NCBI GenBank assembly: GCA_009760855.2
Contig: WPIO01000006.1
Span: 10,037,001-10,101,000 of the forward strand
Source of the DNA: Cristatella mucedo
Taxonomy: Eukaryota > Bryozoa > Phylactolaemata > Cristatellidae
DNA length: 64,000 nt
Direction: 5' to 3'
The notes under the pieces were generated by a model, which was given only the letters and a program-made list of their open reading frames with translations, made no database searches and was not told where the DNA came from. Within the stretch, counting starts at the first letter, position 1; every line of letters begins with the position of its first letter. The position numbers and the translations under genes are program-made. This document shows positions 9,560-19,885 of this stretch, piece after piece.

Positions 9560-9943
9560 ATCTTCCAATCCGTAGTCTCTTCAATCAATTCTTCATTTAT
9601 ATCAAAACTCTTTCCTGCATCTATCTCTTTCTTTATTTGTTTAGTTAGTTCTATTTTTTAGAGTAGGCTTCAGACTTCATACTATTTATTTTTCTATTTT
9701 TAAGTCTTTAAGGAACTCTTCAAAGATTGAACCAACTCTAACTTTAGCGAATATATTTGCTATTTCTGGTTCAGAGTGATTAATTCAAAGTGCTTTATAT
9801 TATAATACTAGTTTTACAGCATTTAACAAAGTTGATCTGATGTCTACAATTCTACCCTTTGGATAAGAATAGATTTTAGAGTTTGAATACTGTTGACCTT
9901 GTACTTCTTCAAGACAGTCTTTACTTCTTGTCTCAACATTCAT
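9556..9943 (-). pseudogene. unrecognised small viral protein, broken
   Basis: The start at 9943 abuts TATATAGAAA. The frame reads through two internal stops and one frameshift (near 9660) to a TAA at 9556-9558. The readable parts are charged and helical (KIYSYPKGRIVDIR, FEEFLKDLKIEK). No family was recognised. Confidence 0.45.
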
Positions 9944-9953
9944 TTTCTATATA
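9944..9953 (-). promoter_or_regulatory. TATAG start motif
   Basis: TATATAGAAA on the minus strand lies immediately upstream of the ATG at 9943. Confidence 0.5.
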
Positions 9954-9979
9954 ATGTTTTTATATTTTATTTAAATTAA

Positions 9980-10459
9980 TTAAACTGCGCTTGGATCAGG
10001 TTGTGCTAGTGCTGCCTCAGCCGCTTTTTGTCTTGCACTTTTATTATCACTGGTACTTGGTAGAACTGCATAACACTCATCTTTAACAATGCCAGAGATA
10101 TCAGGTTTAATTCCAGATACTCCAGAGATGACTGCAGAGATTGTTGGAAGTTGTGGTGCAATCCAAGTCGTATAATCGGAAATTTCACTAGGGTCATCGA
10201 GGAGGGCATCCACTTTAGATCTGACTCTTGACTCAAGTCCTGATAGAACTTTAATTTGACAAGCACTAATAATTCTTTGTGCTTCAATATCTGCTTCATC
10301 AAGATAGAATTTCCTAACAGATGTGTCTGTCATAGGTGAAACATCAGAGCTGAGTTGTTGTTCATCACATACTGTCATTCTTGACCTAACAAGATAATCA
10401 ACGTAAGATTTAAGTGCTACTGCAGAAGTTGCTAGCATTGGGTCGGTAACTGCTTCCAT
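9980..10459 (-). CDS. unrecognised 159-aa viral protein, intact
   Basis: This is an undamaged frame of 159 codons. It is alanine-rich, acidic overall and predicted mostly helical (ESRVRSKVDALLDD), with a hydrophobic TISAVISGVSGI segment and an alanine-rich C-terminus. There is no signal or motif. The start is preceded by TATATGGGAA, a weaker form of the TATAG motif. Its intactness among broken neighbours is notable. A structural role is possible but unsupported. Confidence 0.65.
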   Translation of the reverse strand: MEAVTDPMLATSAVALKSYVDYLVRSRMTVCDEQQLSSDVSPMTDTSVRKFYLDEADIEAQRIISACQIKVLSGLESRVRSKVDALLDDPSEISDYTTWIAPQLPTISAVISGVSGIKPDISGIVKDECYAVLPSTSDNKSARQKAAEAALAQPDPSAV

Positions 10460-10534
10460 TTCCCATATAATAACAAGAAAAAATTACGTGCACGCACAAA
10501 TTAAAAAGAAAAATCAAATAAATTTTAATTTATT

Positions 10535-10753
10535 CTAAATACTAGTATCAATAGAACCTATCATACTTTTATACTCATCTATTATATCATAAAGATCACA
10601 AATCTTAATTAAATCTGCAATAACTGAATCAGACAACTTAGCAATATAAGAATATAGATTCTTATCATTATATTTAACTCTAAATTGTGTACAGGAAACG
10701 TTATATGCAATAATCTTAACACTTTCATAATAGAGGATTTTTGCTATATCCAT
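10535..10753 (-). CDS. small viral protein, paralogue 1
   Basis: This is a 72-codon intact frame starting MDIAKILYYESVK directly after a TATATAGAAA motif. It is helical with cysteines near the centre and a YSYIAKLSDSVIADLIKICDLYD segment. It resembles the neighbour at 10792-11067 in length, N-terminus (MDIAKIL against xDVSRIL) and the pattern of the C-terminal half, so the pair looks like a tandem duplication. Function unknown. Confidence 0.55.
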   Translation of the reverse strand: MDIAKILYYESVKIIAYNVSCTQFRVKYNDKNLYSYIAKLSDSVIADLIKICDLYDIIDEYKSMIGSIDTSI

Positions 10754-10763
10754 TTTCTATATA
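10754..10763 (-). promoter_or_regulatory. TATAG start motif
   Basis: TATATAGAAA lies immediately before the ATG at 10753. Confidence 0.5.
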
Positions 10764-10791
10764 TAACTTATAAAATGTATTCAATATAAAA

Positions 10792-11067
10792 TTAATTAAT
10801 TTGAACTCCTGGTTTTGTTTTTGGAGTTTTTGACTTCTTGTTTGCCTCTATAAGCATCTCATTTATCTTACTACGACTTTCCATTAGTTTATCACATGTA
10901 TCACATATATCTATAAGAATACTAATATATGAATTATCAATATCTAGAATGAATTTATCAAGTGAATGTGTAACTATTCGTTGATCTTCTCCTGTAAGTT
11001 TTTGAAGACAGATTTTAACTGACATTTCTCTAGATTGTTCACAACTTAAAATTCTTGAGACATCTAT
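10792..11067 (-). pseudogene. small viral protein, paralogue 2, start codon lost
   Basis: The frame opens at 11067, directly after TATAGAAA, but the codon there is ATA rather than ATG. The next in-frame ATG is at 11025, which would remove the first 14 residues. The 91-codon frame is otherwise open, ending in a lysine/proline-rich tail (KKSKTPKTKPG). It matches the 10535-10753 protein in layout. Function unknown. Confidence 0.5.
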
Positions 11068-11075
11068 TTTCTATA
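11068..11075 (-). promoter_or_regulatory. TATAG start motif before a lost ATG
   Basis: TATAGAAA stands where the ATG should follow, but the adjoining codon is ATA (11067-11065). Confidence 0.45.
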
Positions 11076-11104
11076 CATGAAAATAAAATTTTATTTAATT
11101 GAAA

Positions 11105-11411
11105 TTAAATCTCTTCACCTTCAGAGCTATCTACCAATCCTTCAAGGAATTCTTCATATGATTTAACTTCATCTTCAGTGAGATTTTCGTATTGTTTACC
11201 AAACAGAAGTTCTTCTAGATTTACCTCTTCATCTGATTCACTATCCATGTAAGATGAAGCTTCAGACTCATAAGACTCAGATTCCTCTTCTGTTTCTATT
11301 GTTGGATCGTAATCAGGATCGTCAATTGAATCTTCTGAATATTCTGATTCACTATCAGAACTGGTTATATACATATATATCTGAAACTTGGAAATCTTCT
11401 TTGGGATCCAT
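11105..11411 (-). pseudogene. acidic Ser/Glu-rich viral protein
   Basis: The original start is probably the ATG at 11411, directly after TATAGG. A frameshift near 11375 joins it to an 89-codon open frame (11105-11374). The product is dominated by Ser, Glu and Asp (SDSESEYSEDS, ETEEESESYESEAS) and is probably disordered. Such acidic proteins are common regulators or histone/core-protein mimics in DNA viruses, but no family can be named. The downstream ATG at 11374 could make it functional without the frameshift. Confidence 0.5.
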
Positions 11412-11435
11412 CCTATAATAGTAAAGATATTTTTG

Positions 11436-11588
11436 TTAATATATATTTAATTTCTCCATTGACTCGTATATTTCGATCTCTTCCTTTATAGAAACTAGCT
11501 TTTTATCATCTTCCTTTTTCTTTTTATCTGAAAATCTAACTTTCTTTACTGGTATTGTTTTAGTATTTTCAACCTTCCTTTTTGGCAT
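11436..11588 (-). CDS. small basic lysine-rich viral protein
   Basis: This is a 50-codon intact frame beginning MPKRKVENTK directly after a TATAG motif. It is strongly basic in the first half (KKVRFSDKKKKEDDKK) and acidic-helical in the second. It lies 26 bp downstream of the polymerase stop. A DNA-binding or core role is possible from its charge. No homology was recognised. Confidence 0.5.
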   Translation of the reverse strand: MPKRKVENTKTIPVKKVRFSDKKKKEDDKKLVSIKEEIEIYESMEKLNIY

Positions 11589-11593
11589 CTATA
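11589..11593 (-). promoter_or_regulatory. TATAG start motif
   Basis: TATAG directly abuts the ATG at 11588. Confidence 0.45.
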
Positions 11594-11614
11594 CTAATAT
11601 TACAAGTTTTATAA

Positions 11615-14600
11615 TTACCTGGATTTTTTGTTGTTGTTTAATGCTTCTGCAATCTTGTAATGACCGTATGCATAACTACAGCAACCACAGTCTAATCAGT
11701 AATTTTTTTATTCGAATGCTGACAGTGCTCTTTTCTTAAGTTTCTTTGTAAGAATATTATGTTTACTTTGTGTCATACGATAGAAATCTCTATCTAGAGT
11801 TTCATCAAAAGCAACAGTACTATCATTCTTGATATAAATATCATTCGCAGTAGATAGACATTGGCTGTATTCATTACGAGTTATCTTTGAATTCTTAATT
11901 ACTTCTTTTGGAACACCTTTTGCTTTTATAATTGGTTTAGTAGAAGCAGTGGAATATAGTTTTGGTCTTATAGCAATGAATTCATCAACATTTGCTCCAT
12001 CCATTTCATCTTTAAATTTACCAAACTCGTCTTTATGAAACCAATCTTTAATATCGAACATCTCTTTCTCAAAGTTTTCACTTTTAATATCAACAACTAA
12101 TGAATCAGTATCAGTGTATAATAAACTTAATCTATCACTAAACTTAGCTTTCAATGTGTCATAGTAAAATCTTTGCACGTGTAATTTTGATAAATCAAGA
12201 ATTGCAACACCTATAAACATTGGTTTGCTTAGAAGTGCAGTTTTTTCTTAGACTGTTCAAAACCAACTAGAGTTGTATCAAAGCATCTAATTTATTTAAG
12301 TCTAGAATCTCTCATTAATTTATGGTACAATGAATCATTCTTATCTGTTCCAGTATTTACTAATCTAACACATGTTCTGTTTTCTAAATTTTCACACGTC
12401 TTTCCAAATATTTGACAGATAAAACCTTTATATAGATTTCTTTTGAAACTATCACCTTTACGTTCAAATTCAATCTTTTTAGCTGCACATATATCAATAA
12501 ATGGTTTTGCCCAAGGTTTTTGATTAAACTTATATACTTTATGTATTTTAGTTGGTATCAATCCCTTACTAACAACAAATTAAAAGTATCTATAATGTGT
12601 TTGATAATTAGCTTTATTATTAAAATTACAAATCAACTTTGGAACAGTACTTAGTCCTGATGAAAACATTTGTTGGTATCTTGAAAACTCAGAATTATCA
12701 ACAACCCTACTTTCAGGACCAAGAGGATAATCATTATGCAAATCATGTAGTTCCTTTGGATACTCTAAATCACATAAGACAAATATTCCTGTTTTAACAT
12801 CTTCAGGTAATTTCATTATTTTTTCAAGTGGCCAGTTACTTAAATCATCTTCAATAGGTTCTGTAATAGGTAAACACCACATCATAACTGTTGGGTATAA
12901 ACTTGTTGCATCCCAGTACATAATATGATTAGTACTACTAGCCTTACAAAGCCTTTTACTGACTTGACAGACTCAACCTCCTATTGATTCCTTAAACTTT
13001 TGATATAGTTGCAAGTCTCCTTCTTTTTTACCTAATAGTTTTATAGTGCATTGTGTGTAAAACAAAGTACAAGACCATGTGTATTGTGGTGCTGATAGAT
13101 AATGAGCAGGATCCAACTTAAACAATTCAATACAACTGTTTCTGTATGCTTCATAGCAATCAGCGAGAAGAGTGACATCTGCACATAGATAAATATCATG
13201 ATAATCAATTAAATCTTTCATGTTAAAAAGTTAAAATACATTTATTGTGTGTTCATATTCTTCAGCAGTAATACCTTTATCAAAAGTAAGTTTACTATTG
13301 AATGCTTTAATATTTGGACTCTTAGTCTCATTGAATTTATCAAAAGAGTCCATGTACTCATAAGGATAAATACCTTTTCTATATATTACATCTTAAAGAA
13401 CCTTAACATCAATATTTGGATATAATCCTCTAAAGACATCAATTGTAACATCAAAGTTTGAATTTGCTTTCTTTAATGAAGTAACAATATCACTTAAACC
13501 TTCTTTTACAATCAAATGTGTCATAACCTTTCAAATTGTGAATGAAGATAAGAGGTTTCCAGCTAGTTTTTTTAAACCTAACAAGTGAATTGCAAAACTT
13601 ATATGCTGCTCCTCTAAATATACCAGTGAAATGACAGTGATCTCTTGATTTTAAATTTATCTTTTCCTTAACATAAAATTCACCCTTACATATCCAACAT
13701 TGTGTAGAATCGTTAACTGTTTACGAATGTCAGAATAAAAAATAATATGTGCTTCGGTGTGATCTAGTAACTTATTTTTCAACTCACCTGAAACATTCGT
13801 TATAAATTCTAAAAGCAACTCAACCCAATCATTGCCTGTATTTAAAAATATATAAGGTCTTCCTCCATTTATTTCATTATCTATTAATACTTTTCCATTA
13901 ATATCAAGAATAATTGCACACGAACCACATGGAACTTGTAGCATATTTGTACATGTGTCACTATATTTACCTGTTGTTATCTTACTATTAAAATAATTTG
14001 GATTTATATTATTAGGTACCATACTTTCATAGCAAACATCACATGTTTTTATATTCAAACTCTCAAAATCTGCATAACAAACATATGGAGCTTTGATTAA
14101 TTTTGCATGATCACTAAAATTCAAAAGTGTAGTATCTTTTGTTCTTCCTGTTTTCTTATTTTCAATAATTCCAGGCATTTTTAATTTAGAATAACTAGAG
14201 TTAAGACCTTTACATAAAACTAAATGATTCTGAAAATCTTCCTCTGAAAATAATTTATCCATACACCTATGACAATAAAGCATTGATCCACCTTTATTAG
14301 GTGTTCTGCAAAGACCACTAAAATTCTTTATCAATGTGTAATGACTTTTTCAGATTTAGTTATCAATAAAAGAATAATATGTCTATCTGGAGTCTCGAAT
14401 TTTCTTGTTACAATTTTTAAAGGATGAACACCTGATTTGTCATTATATTCATAAACATTTATACTAACATTAAATAGTTTACCTAGTTTTTTAATATCAA
14501 TTACTTTGAGAGGCCATTCAAGTTGAGATAACGGTTCATTTAGTTCTTGATAATTAGTTCTTAATATATTAATCAAATCAATGTATCTCTCTGGATGCAC

Positions 14601-15236
14601 ATTTACAGGATTTAAGAATCTCAATATACACCATAAAGCACAATATTAATCTTCATTCTTTATATTAATACAACAACGCTTCTTTGTTAAACCGGTTGGT
14701 AATGGTAAATCAGATGAGCCAGCTCTAATAATATAATCTGCAACATTAATCTCAAGACGTTTTACACCAATTAGCCTCCAGCCAGAACCAGGGTTTTTGT
14801 CAATAATTTTATCTATTGATTCTTTTAAAGATTTCAATTGGTCTTTAATAACATTAGTATAATCAGATCTTTTAACAACTGCAACTAATTTAGAACCAGT
14901 TACAACACTATGACTATGTGTGTCAGTTTGATCATGATATGAATGAACTGATATCTTTGATTGTAATTTAAACGAAGAGAATCTAGTTGTTACTTCATTT
15001 AATACATTATTATAACTTTGTATTATACTATTAAAGAAATCATCAATTTCTGTTGCAGAATAGCCTCTTCCTTTAAGAACATATTTCTCGTGTCTACCAC
15101 TTGCCCCAGTAGATTCTAATCTAAACTTATGAATCCTTGAAGCAATACTTTTACTTGGTGTTATATCATCGATATTCATTAGTCTTCTTGACTCGGTGTG
15201 AAATGAGTTTCCCTTTTGAGAACTTTTGCGATGCAT
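11615..15236 (-). pseudogene. protein-primed family B DNA polymerase, multiply broken
   Basis: This is the replicative polymerase of the Polinton/adintovirus/adenovirus lineage, which copies linear genomes using a terminal-protein primer. The start at 15236 follows TATATAG. Domains in order are: an N-terminal region of about 200 residues ending INIKNED; a CxxC/HxC zinc-binding stretch (14.2-14.3 kb); exonuclease motif YADFES (about 14.07 kb); the exonuclease III-type motif in YHDIYLCAD (about 13.2 kb); polymerase motif A, DATSLYP (about 12.91 kb); motif C, YTDTDS (about 12.1 kb); and a C-terminal AYGHYKI signature (about 11.65 kb). The total is about 1,200 codons, a normal length. Breaks are in-frame stops at 14646, 13393, 13231, 12973 (TGA), 12580, 12292, 11708 and about 11696 (TGA), and frameshifts near 14335, 13725, 13525 and 12245. 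The gene is clearly non-functional. Confidence 0.93.
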
Positions 15237-15243
15237 CTATATA
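15237..15243 (-). promoter_or_regulatory. TATATAG start motif
   Basis: TATATAG lies immediately before the polymerase ATG at 15236. Confidence 0.45.
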
Positions 15244-15524
15244 AAGAAAATAAAAATTATTTAATTGAAAAATAAATAAGACAAAAGATTAATGTTGGAG
15301 GAAAAGTAAATAATTAGGACGATTTCACTTTCAAGACTTCGAAATGCGGACGATAGTGAGCATGAGGAGGATTGAAAGAGGAATTGTCCTGATAAGTGAC
15401 TTTTCTTACAACAAAGCTTGCACTTTCAACAGACGAAGTCGGATTGGCAGCCCGGGCGCGACGATCTATAAGATGTAACAGACGAAGGAGGTGTCTTTTA
15501 GATAAGGCCACGAGAGTGTTTAAA

Positions 15525-16445
15525 GGGTGAGCTTTTGTAATTCATGCTACCTTTACAGCATATGTAAAGTGCCTAGAAAGAGATTTAATTCACTGAGTGT
15601 GCTATACAGATGCCTTATTATTATTATTATCATTATTCCTTCCAGTTTTCTCGCAGAAAAACATACTAATAGAAATAGATTTGTAAAGCAGCCTCAGAGG
15701 ATTAATTATCTCTTTTTGGACACTTTACATACGCTGTAAGGGAAGCATGCCAATATGTTAAAGGGTAAAATGCATAGTGTCAGCGTGCATTTGCACACAG
15801 GGCGTTTTAGTTTCTTTTCAAATGCCGTCAAGTCAGGGGATGTTGTGATGTTGGTATGGAGTGACTTCCTGGTATAGGGAGCATACGAACTAAGGGTACA
15901 GTTTCCAAAGGGCTTGAGGTTGGTTAAATGCACAGCTAAACGGCTTGAGTCAGCCGAGGTAGGTACTTTGCCTGGCTTAATCTATCTGATAAGTGGGCTG
16001 AAGCGTGAAATGGAGGGCTCTTAATGTTCGTGACATAACCGTGCAGTCGATGCTCTGTTTGATGAGGAGCCAGTGCAGGTCGGTGAGAAGTGGTGTAAAG
16101 TGACAACTGCAATGCTCACAACTGGCAAGCCTAGTTGCAGAATTCTGCATTAACTATAAGTGCTTAATTGCACATGCCTGAAGATTTGTAAGTAGTGACT
16201 TAGAAGTCGCGATGGAATTTTGCGAATTTATGGACCAACTTAGATGTAGTATGCCTGTCTAAGCAGACCCAAATTTCTGCAAGGTTAATTAGCTGAAAGT
16301 AGGCCAACTTGACTGGGAATCTGATGTAGCTGTCTAGCGAAAGGTCACTTTGGAACGAGACTCCTAGAATTGGTGCAGATAGTCCAGGAGATATGCCGTT
16401 CAACCAATTTTGAGGGGTAGTCATGTGTGAATTCCCTTTAGTCGT
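15525..16445. mobile_element. two LINE family A 3' ends, tail to tail
   Basis: 15535-15640 is a plus-strand LINE family A 3' end (AAAGTGCCTAGAAAGAGA...GTGCTATA followed by ATT repeats). From about 15690 to 16445 the same family runs on the minus strand from its tail back into the end of the reverse transcriptase, where ILGVSFQSDLSLDSY and CLDRHTTSKLVH match the RT C-terminus of the better copy at 20.3-21.5 kb. No intact coding sequence is left. Confidence 0.7.
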
Positions 16446-16799
16446 CTTGAAACCACTGCTGTCCGCTTAGGTTTGAAGAGCATGCCGTTCATAGAATGGT
16501 CGCAAGCAATCTCTTCTGTTGTCGCTTCATAATACGGTAAGTCTGGTAGCTTGTCACGGCCACCAAGTGGATCGAAGTAAGCATCAGTTATCATTTAGCA
16601 CTTCCCCTTAGTTATTGTTACCATATGAAGAACCACAACTCGAGAGTAAAAAAACAGCCACTTTCGGTGATGATTAGTGAGATATAAGAGTTACGTAGTG
16701 TTAAAGGGGAACTGTCGTATATGGTCGAGGGGTCGGGAGTTATGCTTCCACCCCTATAGGATGTATCTCCCCGACTGCACATTCATTGATATTTCTCAA

Positions 16800-17245
16800 A
16801 TTATAATGGAATGATCAGCATGCAAGTTGGCACGTTCTCCGAAGGTTTTGACGTTCGTATGTTGTTTATATATAAGATTCGAGTCAGAATAGTAGGATTT
16901 ACGATTATTTGCCTGGTTGGGTAGTAGTTTTGATAGATAGGCTGGAGCCAGAGAATGAATTGACCTACAAGTAAGTGACTGGACCTTGAAGTCGATACGA
17001 TGCTTGATTGGGAGACAGTGCAGGTCGGCGAGAAGCTGTGTGATGTGTCAACAGCGAAGCTCAAGAAAGACAAGTCTAGCTGCAGAGTTGTGTACCCACT
17101 GTAAGCGCCTGATTGCACACACCGGATGACCAGCAAGATGTGAGTTACAAAAGTCGAAATGCATGGATCAATTTAGATGTAGTATTCCTGTCTAAGCCAG
17201 CCCATATTTTAGCAACGTTATGCAGCTAAAATAAGCACGCTGAAA
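16800..17245 (-). mobile_element. LINE family A fragment
   Basis: The minus-strand sequence corresponds to the region just 3' of the RT domain in other family A copies (shared CAGGTCGGCGAGAAG, GTAAGCGCCTGATTGCACA). It is heavily mutated, with no open frame. Confidence 0.6.
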
Positions 17246-18640
17246 ATTAATCATTTAAACTGATTAATGGTAGCAACGTTAGCAATGTCAGCACGAGGAT
17301 GCAGCAAGGACCGAGGAGATTCTGAGGAACAAGCCTGCTCGAGGCTTGGTTCTAAATGTCAAATTAACGATACATGTCGTAGTAATTTCAGTCAGAAGAG
17401 ATATCCGGGCTATTGTGGCATAGAAATTGCAGCCAAGGTTTCCAAAGGATTTGAGGTATGCATTAGGCACACCGAATCTACCAAGGAGTCACACGAGCCA
17501 GTTGTACAAGGACAGCCGGCCCTAACTTCATTGCACATGCCGGGTGATACATCTGAACGCCTGGATTATAAAAAAAACTATAGGACCAAAATTGCTCTGC
17601 TCTTCGAATAGCTATCTTAGGTATGATGCTATTCCGAAGACGTTTCGTCAAACGACCAAGCGAACAAAAGCTGGGCGATATACCGAGTCCATTTTGCATC
17701 GCAATTATCCTTCGCACCGCCGGGATGGTCGCTGGCTCCGGCTCTAATGCCACCCTTGCTGAACATGACGCGAGCGCCACGGCGGGAGCAGCGACTGCGC
17801 AGCCCAAGCGGCGATTTGTAGGTACGAAACTGCGACGCATTAATTATGCGACCACACTGTTTATTTATTCGCACAACGTACCGCGATCGCGAAACCCTAT
17901 AAGAAGAGACTTCTTTGAGTCGGCTCCCTGGCTAACGCCGCCCCGTATCTGCTGTCGCATCGGTAGGCTTTTGGGCGACGACACAACACTATAACGCGTA
18001 TTTCAATTAAGTTTTCCATGACCTTAATATCCTTAGTTAAATTAAATACTGGGCAATGCAGCTCGAGGATTATATCACTCAAAGCTCGATCCTAGTCGAA
18101 GTCGGGGTTCGCTCATGCCTTTTGTCTTGGCTCAACCCGCACGATTTGATTTTGACATCTTGTCTTTTATATTTTTAGCATGGTAAATTGCATCGCATCG
18201 TGTGAATTGCTATGCTCATCAATTTTGCTGCTATTCGAGTAAAGTAAATGTCGGGGCAATAATTTGGCAGCTATGCTCGAAAAAATTTGACATACGCACT
18301 TACAAGCAAGAGTAGGCGTCGGAAGTCATCGAAGCGCTGAAAATATTCCTACGATGCATTTGCACCTTATGTGCGTAATGCCGACATGATGTCAGCAAGC
18401 CCTGTTTGGTCGGCTAATTGCTAAAAGCTGCCACGGTTTGGCCGAGGGCTATATTGCTCGTCCTTAACGAGGTATGGCTCGTTCAATGTGCTGGGCTCGA
18501 GCTCTGTGGCATTTGAAAAGCGATATAGAGCAAGTTGCTACAAGGTGCTATACAGAGGAATACTTAGTTTCAAAATCTGATCCCTATAATAATAATAAGT
18601 ATGATTACGGTTTATAATAATAATATGAATAATAATAATA
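17246..18640. other. intergenic, nothing assigned
   Basis: A GC-richer segment at 17690-17850 is open in several frames, but no domain is recognisable on either strand. The rest is AT-richer intergenic DNA. Confidence 0.5.
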
Positions 18641-18644
18641 AGTT

Positions 18645-19380
18645 ACGATTAGTTCGTATGCTCCCAAAGCCTGGAAATCCCTCCCGACTTGCTTCAGAAC
18701 ATACCCTGACTTGACCACATTTAAAAAGAACTTAAAAACGCCTATTTAGGACAGCATTTAGTGGGTTCCTGTGATTCATCCTTAATGTGCTTATGCGTGC
18801 TGACACTCTGCATGCTGCCACTAACCACATATGCATGCTTACCCTGTGCATGTCACCCTAACCATGTTATTCATGTTTATCAAGCATGATATTACTCACC
18901 GTTCAATCGCAATTTTCTTTGCAGCAAATGTAAAGCATCTAGAAAGAGATTGAGTTCTCTGAGGGTGCTTTATCAAGTGCATCATTATTATTATTATTAT
19001 TATTATTATGCATTTGATATGCTGCTCAGAGAAGTTAATCTCTTTCTCGGCACTTCAAATTTGATGAAAAGGAAGCACGATCGAATGGTATCATGCTCGA
19101 TAAACAACAAGAATTACATAGTGGTGACATGCACAGGGTTGGCATACAACTTTGGTTAGTGGCAGCATGCATAAGCACATAAAGGACGAATCACATGGAC
19201 CCACTAAAGGCTGTGATAAATAGATGCGTATTTAGTTTCTTTTTAAATGCGGACAAGGGAGGAGATGTCGTGACGCAAGTTGGGAGTGAGTTTCAAGCTT
19301 TGGGAGCATACGAACTAAAGGCACGGTCTCCAAAGGATGTGAGATGTTTACGAGGTATGGGTAAACAGCTAGATTCCTAG
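18645..19380. mobile_element. inverted pair of LINE family A 3' ends
   Basis: 18645-18970 is the family A 3' end on the plus strand, ending in the hairpin and (ATT)n at 18983-19008. Directly after the ATT run, 19009-19380 is the same 3' end on the minus strand. The two halves therefore form a long inverted repeat joined at their tails. Confidence 0.75.
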
Positions 19381-19689
19381 AGGGAAAAGTCAGTACATGG
19401 TCTTTTTCTACTGAAACAAAACCTGCAAAGTAAATTGGGTTTATGATGAATTCGAGATTAGGCAATATAAACTAAACGGGTGTCGATTCGCTCGAAACTT
19501 CTGCACTTGGTTGATTTTTGAAAACCTGCCTTATTTATGTGGCATGAGGTCATTTGCTAAGCCTGTAGTTAGCTTCTTCATCCGTAGCCTTATGTAAGTT
19601 GAGATTGCATAGTTTTCCTTCATTTATTGTCAGCATCCAATATCAGGCTTCTTTTCTAATACTTCCATAACATCTATGAAGTATAATGT

Positions 19690-19882
19690 CGGTATCATTG
19701 GTGAGCCATGGTGGCTCACTAGGTAAGGCGGTTGTATTTCACGACCTTGGTCCCAAGGTCGTGGGTTCGAATCGTCCCGAGGTCGTGGGTTCGAATCCTG
19801 TGGTAGGCTATCCTTTATTGCCACTGCAAGCTGTGGTGATAGCCGTAAAGGCTCTTTTGTTTCTATACAAAAAAGGCTGTTA
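19690..19882 (+). mobile_element. SINE family 1 with duplicated B box
   Basis: The tRNA-like head reads GTGGCTCACTAGGTAAGGCGG, followed by two tandem copies of GAGGTCGTGGGTTCGAATC-type B-box sequence (the other copies have one). The body contains the GCCACTGCAAG...GGTGATAGCCGTAAAGGCTCTT segment, and it ends in an AT-rich tail at 19882. Confidence 0.75.
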
Positions 19883-19885
19883 AAT

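Larger units (their letters stand above)
2987..15305. mobile_element. endogenous Polinton/adintovirus-like virus
   Basis: This is a roughly 12.3-kb block that is strikingly AT-rich and tightly packed with genes on both strands, unlike either flank. It encodes a protein-primed family B DNA polymerase and an adenovirus-type cysteine protease, the pair that defines the Polinton/Maverick/adintovirus lineage. Around these lie a zinc-ribbon protein, a phospholipase A2-like protein, fibre-like proteins and small accessory ORFs. Rightward (+) genes fill 3.08-9.56 kb together with a few opposed genes, and all genes from 9.56 to 15.24 kb run leftward. I recognised no double-jelly-roll capsid protein, FtsK-type ATPase or retroviral-type integrase, and I saw no long terminal inverted repeats. 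The copy is therefore either truncated or belongs to a divergent group. Most genes carry stops or frameshifts, so this is a defective fossil. Several frameshifts fall at A-homopolymers, where sequencing error is also possible. The boundaries are placed from base composition only. Confidence 0.85.

Noticed and set aside
3877-15236. Viral genes intact under a code where TAA is a sense codon
   Set aside because: The same genes also contain frameshifts and TGA stops, and natural gene ends use TAA. Decay in AT-rich sequence is simpler.
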